The translations under genes were made by a program, and so were the position numbers. The notes beneath the pieces are model-generated. The model was not told where the DNA came from. It searched no databases and was given only the letters and a program-made list of their open reading frames with translations. This document shows positions 1-6,245 of a stretch of 6,313 nucleotides of DNA, one piece after another. Every line of letters starts with the position of its first letter. The stretch's first letter is position 1. The DNA comes from Ferruginibacter sp. (lineage in GTDB: Bacteria; Bacteroidota; Bacteroidia; Chitinophagales; Chitinophagaceae), in assembly GCA_025352435.1 (NCBI GenBank), contig JANXTN010000366.1, forward strand, positions 1-6,313, given 5' to 3'.

Positions 1-824
1 GAGTTGCGACAGCAACTGTTTGTGCATTGAAAGGCTTGGAGTGTATCGTGTACATGGGTGAAAAGGATATCGAACGCCAGGCTCCAAATGTGGCCCGCAT
101 GAAAATGCTTGGTGCAAAAGTGGTTCCCGCAACCAGTGGAAGTAAAACGCTGAAAGATGCAACCAATGAGGCTATCAGAGACTGGATAAACAATCCAACG
201 GATACGCATTATATTATCGGTAGTGTAGTAGGTCCACATCCTTATCCTGATATGGTTGCCAAATTTCAAAGCGTAATAAGCAGTGAAATTAAAAAGCAAT
301 TGAAGAAACAAACAGGTAATGAATTACCGGATTTTGTGATTGCTTGTGTAGGTGGTGGTAGCAATGCGGCCGGAGCCTATTATCATTTTTTAGAAGATAA
401 AAAAGTAAATATCATAGCTGTTGAAGCTGCAGGCTGTGGGGTAGACAGTGGTATGAGCGCAGCAACAACCGCATTGGGAACCACAGGCATTTTGCATGGA
501 AGTAAAAGTTTATTAATGCAGACTGCGGATGGGCAAGTTACGGAACCACACAGCATTTCAGCGGGATTGGATTATCCCGGAATAGGACCTATGCATGCGA
601 ACCTATTCCAATCAGGCAGAGCAAAATTTATCAGCGTAACCGATGAAGATGCATTAAAAGCTGCTTTTCATTTATCAAAAACGGAAGGTATTATACCTGC
701 ATTAGAAACTGCACACGCTTTTGCAGTATTGAATGAGATTGTATTTAAAAAGGATGATGTAGTAGTAATAAATTTAAGTGGAAGAGGGGATAAGGACTTA
801 GATACGTACATGAAGTATTTATAG
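1..824 (+). CDS. trpB: Tryptophan synthase beta chain, 5'-truncated by the window edge
   Basis: TrpB condenses indole with L-serine to make L-tryptophan, using PLP, in a cytoplasmic alpha2-beta2 complex with TrpA. The frame is open from base 3, so the gene enters from the left. About 273 residues are visible, against about 397 for the E. coli protein. The visible part begins at [10 protein letters not shown], just after the family's GQHG motif. The PLP-binding lysine (HKTN) and catalytic glutamate regions therefore lie outside the window. Seen here are the GPHPYP stretch (near 231-248), the phosphate-binding glycine loop GGGSNA (351-368), [12 protein letters not shown], the [12 protein letters not shown] helix and NLSGRGDKD, whose serine (777-779) contacts the PLP ring nitrogen in the family. 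The TTG at 27 is an internal leucine codon, not a start. The stop is TAG at 822-824. trpA follows, as in most trp operons. Nothing visible looks degraded. Confidence 0.97.
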   Translation, partial: VATATVCALKGLECIVYMGEKDIERQAPNVARMKMLGAKVVPATSGSKTLKDATNEAIRDWINNPTDTHYIIGSVVGPHPYPDMVAKFQSVISSEIKKQLKKQTGNELPDFVIACVGGGSNAAGAYYHFLEDKKVNIIAVEAAGCGVDSGMSAATTALGTTGILHGSKSLLMQTADGQVTEPHSISAGLDYPGIGPMHANLFQSGRAKFISVTDEDALKAAFHLSKTEGIIPALETAHAFAVLNEIVFKKDDVVVINLSGRGDKDLDTYMKYL

Positions 825-861
825 AGCCATAAAGTATTAACGATAAAAAATTTGAATATCT

Positions 862-910
862 TAACTCTGCGAAAACTCCCTAACTCTTTTCTCAGCGGTA
901 AATAAAACTC
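862..910 (+). repeat. Degenerate short repeat in the trpB-trpA gap
   Basis: TAACTCT occurs at 862-868 and again at 881-887, a 19-base period. The surrounding words CTCTGCG, AACTCCC and CTCAGCGGTAAA resemble degenerate CTCTGCG/AGCGGT tracts that I recall from Bacteroidota intergenic DNA. The block fills most of the 91-base gap between trpB and trpA. I see no hairpin with a U-tract, so it does not look like a terminator. The family assignment is from memory and weak. Confidence 0.3.
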
Positions 911-915
911 CTAAA

Positions 916-1686
916 ATGAATAACAAACTAACTCAACTTTTTCAGGAGAAAAATAAAAATCTACTGAATGTTTATTTTACTGCAGGTTACCCAAAAAAAG
1001 AAAGCACTGCAGAAGTATTATTAGCACTTCAAAACAGTGGCGTAGATATGATTGAAGTGGGAATGCCTTATAGTGATCCCATTGCCGATGGACCAATTAT
1101 ACAGCAAAGTAATATGGCGGCAATTGAAAACGGAATGACAATACAACTATTGTTTGAACAATTGAATAATGCAAAAAGTAGAATTACCACTCCTCTTATT
1201 ATGATGGGATATTTAAATCCTGTGCTACAATATGGATTGAATAAATTTTGCGAAGATGCAGCATCAGCAGGTATTTCGGGAATAATCTTACCGGACTTGC
1301 CCATGTATGAATTTGAAGAAGTATATGCACCTATATTTAAAAAAAACAACCTTAGTTTCATTTTTTTGATAACCCCACAAACTTCTGAGGAACGAATAAA
1401 AAAAGCTGATAAATTAAGCAGTGGATTTTTATACGCTGTATCATCTTCTTCTACCACCGGTAATAATTTAAATACGGATGATAAAACCGCATATTTCGAA
1501 AGAATAGCAGGTATGAAATTAAAAAATCCACTGATGATTGGCTTTGGCATAAATAATAAAGCAACCTTTGCAACAGCCTGTTCTTATGCAGCCGGAGCGA
1601 TTATAGGAAGTGCTTACATTAAGGCGTTAACAGAAAATAATGACATCATTAATTCTACCGGAAACTTTATCCATGCTATTAGATAA
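916..1686 (+). CDS. trpA: Tryptophan synthase alpha chain
   Basis: TrpA splits indole-3-glycerol phosphate into indole and glyceraldehyde 3-phosphate and passes indole through a tunnel to TrpB. At 256 residues it is slightly shorter than E. coli TrpA (268) and appears complete as a TIM barrel. The catalytic glutamate is E47 in IEVGMPYSDP, and the catalytic aspartate is D58 in IADGP, matching E49 and D60 of E. coli. Further family blocks are MMGYLNPV (97-103), PDLP (126-129), the mobile loop SSSSTTG (176-182), IGFGI (208-212) and the phosphate-binding GSAYIK (231-236). The ATG at 916 fits the family's N-terminus, with no in-frame upstream alternative needed. There is no Shine-Dalgarno sequence, as is usual in Bacteroidota. 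It lies 91 bases after trpB on the same strand, so co-transcription is likely but not shown. The stop is TAA. Confidence 0.97.
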   Translation: MNNKLTQLFQEKNKNLLNVYFTAGYPKKESTAEVLLALQNSGVDMIEVGMPYSDPIADGPIIQQSNMAAIENGMTIQLLFEQLNNAKSRITTPLIMMGYLNPVLQYGLNKFCEDAASAGISGIILPDLPMYEFEEVYAPIFKKNNLSFIFLITPQTSEERIKKADKLSSGFLYAVSSSSTTGNNLNTDDKTAYFERIAGMKLKNPLMIGFGINNKATFATACSYAAGAIIGSAYIKALTENNDIINSTGNFIHAIR

Positions 1687-1756
1687 ATTTGTTTTAACAG
1701 TTGCCACTTCCGAAGATTTAACTGAATAAATTATATTGCGACATTAAATTTTATAA

Positions 1757-2875
1757 ATGAAAAAGTTTTTCTTTTTATTTCTCATTACACCTACTATTTT
1801 AAATGCTCAAGTAGCAAACAAAAAATCTGTTGTTACAAAACAAAAAAAAGAAGCTAAAATTTCCACTACTGCACAAGCGACTAAACAGGTTAAGGCGGTA
1901 GACGGTTATTTAATCAACGGCAATATTGAAGGGATAGCAGATGGTACTGTTTTGAAATTACTTAACGGAAATACCGGCGTTGAAGAAGCAAGTGCGGCTA
2001 CACAAAAAGGAAATTTTGTTTTTACAGGAAAGGCTCCATCACCTGATTTTAAAGTTATTGGTGTAAATGGACAAGCTCCCTTCATTACTATTTTTATAGA
2101 TAACAGCAATGTAACAATCAATGCTAAAAAAAATGCAATTGAGAAAGCTGAAGTAAAAGGTTCAGCTTCGCACAATGATTTTGTTGCTTTTACCACTATC
2201 ACAAAACCGTATGAAGATCTATTGATGGGTAAGGGCAGATTTGAATCTAAATTTATGGATGAGGCTGCTGCAGCGATTGAAAGTTTTGTAAATACACATC
2301 AGAATTCATTTATATCACCCTTAGCTATTTATAGGCAGAACCAAATAACCGGTGATTATGCAAAATTGGAGATACTTTATAACAATCTATCCGCGCCTGT
2401 AAAAGCCTCGCCTATTGGAAATTATATTTCTCAACAAATTGAACAAAACAAGCAAGCTGGGTACGGGAAACCTTTAGCTAATTTTACGCAGGCAGATACA
2501 AGCGGTAAAGAAATTTCATTAGAATCATTTAAAGGTAAATATGTATTGGTTGATTTTTGGGCAAGTTGGTGTGGCCCTTGCCGTGCCGAAAATCCAAATG
2601 TGGTGAACACCTATGAGAAATATAAAAGTAAAAATTTTACTGTATTAGGAGTTTCTTTAGACAGAGCTAAACAGCCTTGGTTAGATGCCATCGCTGCAGA
2701 TAAACTTGCATGGACACAAGTAAGCGATTTAAAATTCTGGAGCAATTCAGTGGCACAGCAATTTGGCATTCAAAGTATTCCACAAAATTTTTTAATAGAC
2801 CCACAAGGGAATTTAATAGGGAAAAATTTAAGAGGAGCAGCGCTTGAGTATAAACTGAGTCAGGTGATTCGTTAG
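1757..2875 (+). CDS. Secreted TlpA/ResA-like thiol-disulfide oxidoreductase with DUF4369-type N-terminus
   Basis: This is probably an exported thioredoxin-fold protein that reduces or exchanges disulfides in the periplasm. Residues 1-17 form a short signal peptide: MKK, a hydrophobic run rich in F and L, then LNA before Q18. No lipobox cysteine is present, so a soluble periplasmic form is more likely than a lipoprotein. A lysine- and threonine-rich linker (about 20-47) precedes a beta-rich domain (about 51-135: INGNIEGIADGTVLKL, NFVFTGK, FIDNSNVTI) that resembles DUF4369. A helical spacer (about 140-235) follows. The C-terminal TlpA/AhpC-TSA-like thioredoxin domain (about 237-372) has FWASWCGPC with the redox pair C272 and C275, and the cis-proline loop SIPQNFLID with P342. 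The 372-residue length and this architecture are typical of Bacteroidota paralogues that often sit near unrelated genes. The substrate is unknown. It starts 70 bases after trpA and converges on pdxJ. Confidence 0.9.
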   Translation: MKKFFFLFLITPTILNAQVANKKSVVTKQKKEAKISTTAQATKQVKAVDGYLINGNIEGIADGTVLKLLNGNTGVEEASAATQKGNFVFTGKAPSPDFKVIGVNGQAPFITIFIDNSNVTINAKKNAIEKAEVKGSASHNDFVAFTTITKPYEDLLMGKGRFESKFMDEAAAAIESFVNTHQNSFISPLAIYRQNQITGDYAKLEILYNNLSAPVKASPIGNYISQQIEQNKQAGYGKPLANFTQADTSGKEISLESFKGKYVLVDFWASWCGPCRAENPNVVNTYEKYKSKNFTVLGVSLDRAKQPWLDAIAADKLAWTQVSDLKFWSNSVAQQFGIQSIPQNFLIDPQGNLIGKNLRGAALEYKLSQVIR

Positions 2876-3028
2876 GTGAAATGCGAATGGTGAATTCTGA
2901 ATGGGTCACATTTATAAATTTCGATTATTTATGAAATGCGACGTTTAAATTATGATCGATACCAGGATTTGATAATCTGTAGTCACTATTCACAATTGAC
3001 ATTTCACCATTGCCAACTGACATTTCAC
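2876..3028. repeat. Inverted GTGAAATG repeats filling the convergent tlpA-like/pdxJ gap
   Basis: On the + strand GTGAAATG starts at 2876, directly after the TAG of the thioredoxin-like gene, and continues as CGAATGGTGAAT. TGAAATGCGA recurs at 2932-2941. On the - strand GTGAAATGTCA is read from 3028 down, one base after the pdxJ stop, and again from 3007 down. The 9-base words GGTGAAATG (2875-2883) and CATTTCACC (3000-3008) are perfect inverse complements. A read-through transcript from either side could fold across the gap. No GC-rich hairpin with a U-tract is present, so if this ends transcription it does so in a non-canonical way. Short GTGAAT/GTCAAT tracts of this kind are, from memory, frequent between Bacteroidota genes. 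Confidence 0.55.
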
Positions 3029-3029
3029 A

Positions 3030-3749
3030 TCAAGCAAGCTGCCTTTTATACATTTGCACTGCATTCTCTAATCCTAAATAAAGTGCATCGCTTGTGAGTG
3101 CATGACCAATAGAAACTTCCAATAATTGAGGAATATTTTGAGCGAAAAATTGGAGGTTTTGCAAATCCAAATCATGTCCTGCGTTGATGCCTAGCCCTAA
3201 TTCATTTGCTTTTTTTGCAGCTTCAATAAATGGAGCAATTGCTGATTCTTTGTAGCCAAGTAAAAATTGCTTTGCATAACTTTCTGTATACAATTCAATT
3301 CTGTCTGTATCTGTTATTTTAGCTGCTTCAATCATTTTAATATCAGGATCTACGAAAATCGAAACTCGAATTCCTTCATTTTTAAAAGTTGCAATAATCT
3401 TTTTTAAATAGTCTTGGTGTGTCACCGTATCCCAACCATGGTTGCTGGTTAATTGTCCACGAGCATCTGGTACCAATGTTACTTGCGTTGGTTTATTTGC
3501 CAATACCAATTTTACAAATTCATCTTCTGTTGGGTTGCCCTCTATATTGAATTCTGTTGTTAATACTTTTTTTAAATCGTACACATCTTTGTAAGTGATA
3601 TGTCTTTCATCTGGTCGTGGATGTACCGTAATGCCATGCGCACCAAATCGCTCTATATCAAGCGCAGCCTTTATCACATCAGGAGTGTTGCCGCCACGTG
3701 CATTGCGAAGCGTAGCGATTTTATTTATGTTTACTGAGAGGTTGGTCAT
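3030..3749 (-). CDS. pdxJ: Pyridoxine 5'-phosphate synthase
   Basis: PdxJ joins 1-deoxy-D-xylulose 5-phosphate with 3-amino-2-oxopropyl phosphate to form pyridoxine 5'-phosphate, the last ring-forming step of the DXP-dependent vitamin B6 route. It is a cytoplasmic TIM-barrel protein, and 239 residues is the normal length. Family residues seen are N7, R18 in ATLRNARGG, the catalytic H43 and nearby R45 in [13 protein letters not shown]50, the catalytic E70 in NIEGNPT, the catalytic H192 in INAGHDL, and the phosphate-binding IGHAL (214-218). The N-terminal pair that is Asp-His in E. coli (NIDHIATL) reads Asn9-Lys10 here (NINKIATL); I believe this form is usual in Bacteroidota. The ATG at 3749-3747 matches the family start. 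The gene stands alone on the - strand, converging on the thioredoxin-like gene. Its product feeds PLP enzymes such as the neighbouring TrpB. Confidence 0.97.
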   Translation of the reverse strand: MTNLSVNINKIATLRNARGGNTPDVIKAALDIERFGAHGITVHPRPDERHITYKDVYDLKKVLTTEFNIEGNPTEDEFVKLVLANKPTQVTLVPDARGQLTSNHGWDTVTHQDYLKKIIATFKNEGIRVSIFVDPDIKMIEAAKITDTDRIELYTESYAKQFLLGYKESAIAPFIEAAKKANELGLGINAGHDLDLQNLQFFAQNIPQLLEVSIGHALTSDALYLGLENAVQMYKRQLA

Positions 3750-3821
3750 TTTTGAATTTGAAAATTTACAAATCGGCTTACTTAATTTTTTGGTTGAGAT
3801 AATTTAGAAATCAACGTTTAG

Positions 3822-3829
3822 CAAATTTA
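3822..3829 (-). promoter_or_regulatory. Candidate Bacteroidota -7 promoter element for pdxJ
   Basis: The - strand reads TAAATTTG here, a perfect match to the Bacteroidota sigma consensus TAnnTTTG. It would start transcription about 65 bases before the pdxJ ATG. I found no TTTG-like -33 element at the expected spacing, and the DNA is A/T-rich, so a chance match is possible. Confidence 0.35.
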
Positions 3830-3894
3830 AACTTAATGAGACTCGCATAGACTTTAAATGAGAAAAATTCCGATTCATTCTATTGCATAATTAA

Positions 3895-3910
3895 AGCTAA
3901 ATATTTAGCT
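3895..3910. repeat. Perfect 16-base palindrome
   Basis: AGCTAAATATTTAGCT is fully self-complementary about the 3902/3903 axis. It lies 12 bases from another palindrome and about 145 bases upstream of the pdxJ start. It could be a dimeric protein-binding site or part of a repeat unit. With no unpaired loop it would make a poor RNA hairpin. Confidence 0.6.
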
Positions 3911-3922
3911 ACAGACGAAATG

Positions 3923-3944
3923 GGTTCCGATAGCTATCGGGACC
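3923..3944. repeat. Palindrome built on CCGATAGCTATCGG
   Basis: The 14-base core CCGATAGCTATCGG (3927-3940) is perfectly palindromic. The symmetry extends to 11 bases per arm (GGTTCCGATAG and CTATCGGGACC) with one T opposite G (3926/3941), which could pair as a G-U wobble in RNA. The CCCGATAGCTATCGGG word is, from memory, a common dispersed repeat in Bacteroidota genomes, so this copy is probably a family member rather than a gene-specific operator. Confidence 0.65.
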
Positions 3945-3978
3945 ACCGAAGACGTATATAGCTGCTCCTTTGTTGACT

Positions 3979-4016
3979 AAAAAAGCCACCAATTTTTGAA
4001 AAAAAATGGTGGCTTT
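3979..4016 (-). terminator. Intrinsic terminator of ahcY
   Basis: AAAGCCACCA (3982-3991) and TGGTGGCTTT (4007-4016) form a perfect 10-base-pair stem. After one A/A mismatch (3992/4006) a further TTTTT/AAAAA stem closes a GAA loop at 3998-4000. On the - strand the hairpin is followed by six U residues (from + strand A3979-3984), so it fits the end of the ahcY transcript, about 70 bases past the stop. On the + strand the tail is only TTTAAGATTTTATTT, a weaker terminator. Confidence 0.85.
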
Positions 4017-4054
4017 AAGATTTTATTTATCTACAAATAATGCTGGGTTCTAAA

Positions 4055-4085
4055 GTCCCTCCTTGGGAGGGATTTAGGGAGGCCC
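4055..4085 (-). repeat. GC-rich CCTCCC intergenic repeat behind ahcY
   Basis: Read on the - strand this is GGGCCTCCCTAAATCCCTCC followed by CAAGGAGGGAC, starting directly after the ahcY TAA. TCCCTCC (4056-4062) and GGAGGGA (4066-4072) can form a seven-pair hairpin with a three-base loop. It stands out as G/C-rich in A/T-rich DNA. It matches the AGTCCCCCTTTGGGGGATTTAGGGGG-like repeat type that I recall from many Bacteroidota genomes. A related copy in the same sense relative to its gene follows the Lrp-type gene at 6246-6275. Confidence 0.7.
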
Positions 4086-5414
4086 TTAGTATCTGTACAT
4101 TTCAGTTTTAAATGGTCCTTCTTTTGCAATGCCCAAATATTCTGATTGTGCAGTAGTTAATTCATCTAATACTACATTTATTTTTGCAAGGTGAAGGCGT
4201 GCAACTTTTTCATCTAGATGCTTAGGAAGCACATAAACTTTGTTTTCATAGTTGGCACTGTTCTGCCAAAGCTCAAGCTGTGCAAGGGTTTGGTTGGTAA
4301 AAGAGTTACTCATTACAAAACTTGGATGACCTGTAGCACAACCTAAATTTACCAAGCGACCTTCAGCCAAAACGATGATGTCTTTTCCTTCGATGGTATA
4401 TAAATCAACCTGTGGTTTGATGGTATTTTTAGAGGCACCATAATTTGCATTTAACCAAGCCATGTCAATCTCAATATCAAAGTGACCGATGTTACAAACA
4501 ATTGCCTTGTCTTTCATGTTGCGGAAATGATTTTCAGTAATCAAATCTCTACAACCAGATGCAGTAACAATGATGTCTGCTTCTTTAACAGCGTCAATCA
4601 TTTTCTTTACTTCAAAGCCGTCCATTGCAGCTTGTAAAGCACAGATAGGATCAATTTCGGTAACGATAACTCTTGCACCTGCACCACGTAAACTTTGTGC
4701 AGATCCTTTACCTACATCACCGTAGCCGCCCACTACAGCTACTTTTCCTGCCATCATCACATCTGTTGCTCTGCGGATAGAATCCACTAAAGATTCCTGA
4801 CAACCGTATTTGTTATCAAATTTAGATTTGGTAACAGAGTCATTGATATTGATAGCAGGAATAGGCAAAGTACCGGCTGCCATACGCTCGTATAAACGAT
4901 GTACACCTGTTGTAGTTTCTTCACTCAATCCTTTAATGCCGCCGATTAACTCAGGATATTTATCAAAAACCATGTTCGTTAAATCACCACCATCATCCAA
5001 AATCATGTTCAAAGGTTTGTCTGCGCTGCCAAAAAACAATGTTTGCTCAATGCACCAATCAGACTCTGCTTGTGTTTGTCCTTTCCATGCAAATACACCA
5101 TAGCCCGCTTCTGCAATGGCAGCGGCAGCTTGGTCTTGCGTAGAAAAAATGTTACAAGAACTCCATTTAACTTCTGCACCAAGGTGCGTTAAAGTTTCAA
5201 TTAAAACTGCGGTTTGAATCGTCATGTGTAAGCAACCTGCAATTCGTGCACCTGCTAGTGGTTTGCTGTTTCCAAATTCTTCCCGTAGGCTCATGAGTCC
5301 GGGCATTTCTGCTTCGGCAAGCATAATTTCTTTGCGTCCCCAAGCGGCGAGACTAATATCTGCAACCTTATTTTTAAGGCTGAAATCGATCCCGGTGAAA
5401 GTTGATGTTTCCAT
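4086..5414 (-). CDS. ahcY: S-adenosyl-L-homocysteine hydrolase (adenosylhomocysteinase)
   Basis: AhcY reversibly hydrolyses S-adenosylhomocysteine, the product of SAM-dependent methylation, to adenosine and homocysteine, using bound NAD+. It acts as a cytoplasmic tetramer. The 442 residues resemble the short human-type form (432) rather than the longer actinobacterial type. Substrate-side residues seen are H63 in [11 protein letters not shown]140 in LDDGGDLT, E167 in [12 protein letters not shown]197 and D201 in [12 protein letters not shown]311 in NIGHFD and H363 in [10 protein letters not shown]. The Rossmann NAD-binding loop is GGYGDVGKG (229-237). The C-terminal KTEMYRY carries the Lys and Tyr that reach into the neighbouring subunit's NAD site in this family. 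The ATG at 5414-5412 gives the expected N-terminus and sits behind an A-rich leader without a Shine-Dalgarno motif. It is divergent from an Lrp-type regulator and ends at its own terminator. All catalytic residues appear intact. Confidence 0.98.
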   Translation of the reverse strand: METSTFTGIDFSLKNKVADISLAAWGRKEIMLAEAEMPGLMSLREEFGNSKPLAGARIAGCLHMTIQTAVLIETLTHLGAEVKWSSCNIFSTQDQAAAAIAEAGYGVFAWKGQTQAESDWCIEQTLFFGSADKPLNMILDDGGDLTNMVFDKYPELIGGIKGLSEETTTGVHRLYERMAAGTLPIPAININDSVTKSKFDNKYGCQESLVDSIRRATDVMMAGKVAVVGGYGDVGKGSAQSLRGAGARVIVTEIDPICALQAAMDGFEVKKMIDAVKEADIIVTASGCRDLITENHFRNMKDKAIVCNIGHFDIEIDMAWLNANYGASKNTIKPQVDLYTIEGKDIIVLAEGRLVNLGCATGHPSFVMSNSFTNQTLAQLELWQNSANYENKVYVLPKHLDEKVARLHLAKINVVLDELTTAQSEYLGIAKEGPFKTEMYRY

Positions 5415-5454
5415 TTTATATTGTTTTATTATTAAATTGTTTTTATTGTTTTTA

Positions 5455-5473
5455 AAAATGCTTTTAGCATTTT
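5455..5473 (-). other. Small hairpin in the presumed ahcY leader
   Basis: AAAATGCT (5455-5462) and AGCATTTT (5466-5473) are perfect inverse complements around a three-base loop. On the - strand the hairpin is followed by an A/T-rich tail without a long U-run, and the ahcY ATG lies about 40 bases further. It could be a leader stem or a weak attenuator. Stability is limited because only two of the eight pairs are G-C. Confidence 0.4.
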
Positions 5474-5570
5474 GCGTTTGTTTGTTTACTTGCTAATATC
5501 CATGATTGAACTTCAGTGGCGACGCTCCATTCATCAGTATATCTTTTTTCATCTTTTATCGACATTGGTT

Positions 5571-5627
5571 GGACAGTTCAAGAAACATTATTTTATTAAT
5601 TTATTTTTCTATTTAAAAGAACTGTCC
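5571..5627. repeat. 9-base inverted repeat with a 39-base A/T-rich spacer
   Basis: GGACAGTTC (5571-5579) and GAACTGTCC (5619-5627) are perfect inverse complements. The spacer is almost wholly A and T. On the + strand the right arm is followed by TTTTT. It may be a split operator for a looping regulator, the closing stem of an ahcY leader, or the ends of a small mobile-element remnant. No flanking target duplication is clear, so I do not call a mobile element. Confidence 0.55.
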
Positions 5628-5639
5628 TTTTTGGAGTTA

Positions 5640-5647
5640 CAAATTTA
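5640..5647 (-). promoter_or_regulatory. Weak candidate -7 promoter element for ahcY
   Basis: The - strand reads TAAATTTG, matching TAnnTTTG, and is the only such exact match I found upstream of ahcY in this gap. It would give a leader of about 220 bases beginning just before the inverted repeat at 5627-5571. No clear -33 TTTG is present, so this is tentative. Confidence 0.25.
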
Positions 5648-5679
5648 TAAAATTTAGAAAAATATTCTATGATAATTTA

Positions 5680-5687
5680 TATCTTTG
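5680..5687 (+). promoter_or_regulatory. Candidate Bacteroidota -7 promoter element for the Lrp-type gene
   Basis: TATCTTTG is a perfect match to TAnnTTTG on the coding strand of the Lrp-type gene. Transcription would begin near 5694, leaving a leader of about 45 bases before the ATG at 5739. The -33 element is imperfect: TTTA at 5653-5656, spaced slightly too far. Confidence 0.5.
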
Positions 5688-5738
5688 GAACAAAACTGTA
5701 TATTTAAGGTTTTTTATAGGATTTAAATACAATTATTT

Positions 5739-6239
5739 ATGCCAAAAGAGATCGTAAAAGAACAAACGACTACCACCAATTTATCAATTGATTCAAAAGA
5801 TCTCTCCATCCTTGCATTACTACAGTACAATGCAAGAATTACGGTGAAAGAAATTTCAGAAAAGATACACCTGAGCACCACCCCTGTGCATGAGCGCATT
5901 AAGCGTATGGAAAACGATGGCATCATTAAGCAATATGTGACGCTGCTTGATCATAGCAAAGTGAAGCGTGGCCTGATGGTGATTTGTTATGTGTCTCTAA
6001 AAGCACATAGTAAAAATGCAGGTACAAAATTTATCAATGCCATAAATGAGATGAATGAAATCATTGAGTGTTACAGCATTTCCGGCGAGTTTGATTTTAT
6101 GCTAAAAGTGGTGGAAGAAAATATGGATTCTTATTATAATTTTCATGTGAATAAATTAAGCCAGATTGAGAATATTGGAAACGTGCAGAGTGTGTTTGTG
6201 ATGGGAGTTATAAAGGATACGGTGCAGTTGGTGTACTAA
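5739..6239 (+). CDS. Lrp/AsnC-family transcriptional regulator
   Basis: This is a feast/famine-type DNA-binding regulator; relatives sense amino acids and act as dimers, octamers or larger. At 166 residues it is the usual size. After a polar tail (1-16) comes the AsnC-type winged helix-turn-helix (about 17-66): IDSKDLSILALLQYNARITV, then EISEKIHLSTTPVHERIKRME as the helix-turn-helix, then GIIKQYV as the wing. The ligand-binding RAM domain (about 78-158) has the typical V.ISLKA-like strand (VICYVSLKA), the IIECYSISGEFDFMLKV core with the conserved Gly116 and Asp119, and VQSVFVMGVIKDT at the end. The ATG at 5739 has no Shine-Dalgarno motif, and the start is supported by domain position. It is divergent from ahcY, which makes self-regulation and control of ahcY reasonable guesses. 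The ligand cannot be read from the sequence, so I give no gene name. Confidence 0.93.
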   Translation: MPKEIVKEQTTTTNLSIDSKDLSILALLQYNARITVKEISEKIHLSTTPVHERIKRMENDGIIKQYVTLLDHSKVKRGLMVICYVSLKAHSKNAGTKFINAINEMNEIIECYSISGEFDFMLKVVEENMDSYYNFHVNKLSQIENIGNVQSVFVMGVIKDTVQLVY

Positions 6240-6245
6240 AACACA

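Larger units (their letters stand above)
3750..4085. other. 336-base intergenic region between pdxJ and ahcY, no gene seen
   Basis: Both flanking genes are on the - strand. Reading from ahcY towards pdxJ, the region holds a GC-rich repeat right behind the ahcY stop, a strong intrinsic terminator (3979-4016), two palindromes (3923-3944 and 3895-3910), and a candidate -7 promoter element for pdxJ (3822-3829). The terminator suggests that pdxJ and ahcY are separate transcription units. No convincing reading frame or tRNA was found. Confidence 0.8.
5415..5738. other. 324-base divergent intergenic region between ahcY and the Lrp-type gene, no gene seen
   Basis: This A/T-rich region must hold the promoters of both divergent genes. 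Seen in it are a hairpin (5455-5473) close to ahcY, a compact G/C-rich block (about 5511-5528), a 9-base inverted repeat with a long A/T-rich spacer (5571-5627), a candidate - strand -7 element (5640-5647) and a stronger + strand -7 element (5680-5687). The short open frames here have no ribosome-binding context or recognisable protein, so I call no gene. I also see no known SAM or SAH riboswitch fold by eye. Confidence 0.75.

Noticed and set aside
1..29. TTG at 27 as the start of a shortened trpB
   Set aside because: The frame stays open to base 3 and the preceding residues (VATATVCA) continue the family alignment, so the gene is cut by the window edge and does not start here.
844..854. -7 promoter box before trpA
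   Set aside because: AAAATTTG lacks the first T of TAnnTTTG and sits in an A/T run. Operon transcription from trpB explains trpA adequately.
1068..1550. 160-codon open frame on - inside trpA
   Set aside because: It lies wholly opposite trpA, which has intact catalytic motifs, and its translation resembles no family.
1687..1756. Promoter and terminator between trpA and the thioredoxin-like gene
   Set aside because: TATATTG (1732-1738) only partly matches TAnnTTTG and has no well-spaced -33 box. The CAGTT/AACTG stem (1698-1702, 1720-1724) has five pairs and no U-tract.
4810..5496. Open frames on + opposite ahcY and its leader
   Set aside because: They are antisense shadows of a fully conserved enzyme gene, with no start-site context or recognisable protein features.
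5571..5627. Insertion sequence or MITE
   Set aside because: There is no transposase and no clear target-site duplication outside the arms, so the inverted repeat alone does not support a mobile-element call.
5472..5657. 61-codon open frame on + in the divergent gap
   Set aside because: It has a low-complexity, F/L-rich translation driven by A/T-rich DNA, runs across the inverted repeat, and lacks promoter or ribosome-binding evidence.
5415..5738. Known SAM or SAH riboswitch upstream of ahcY
   Set aside because: I could not identify the conserved core or pseudoknot pattern of a known class. A covariance-model scan would be decisive.
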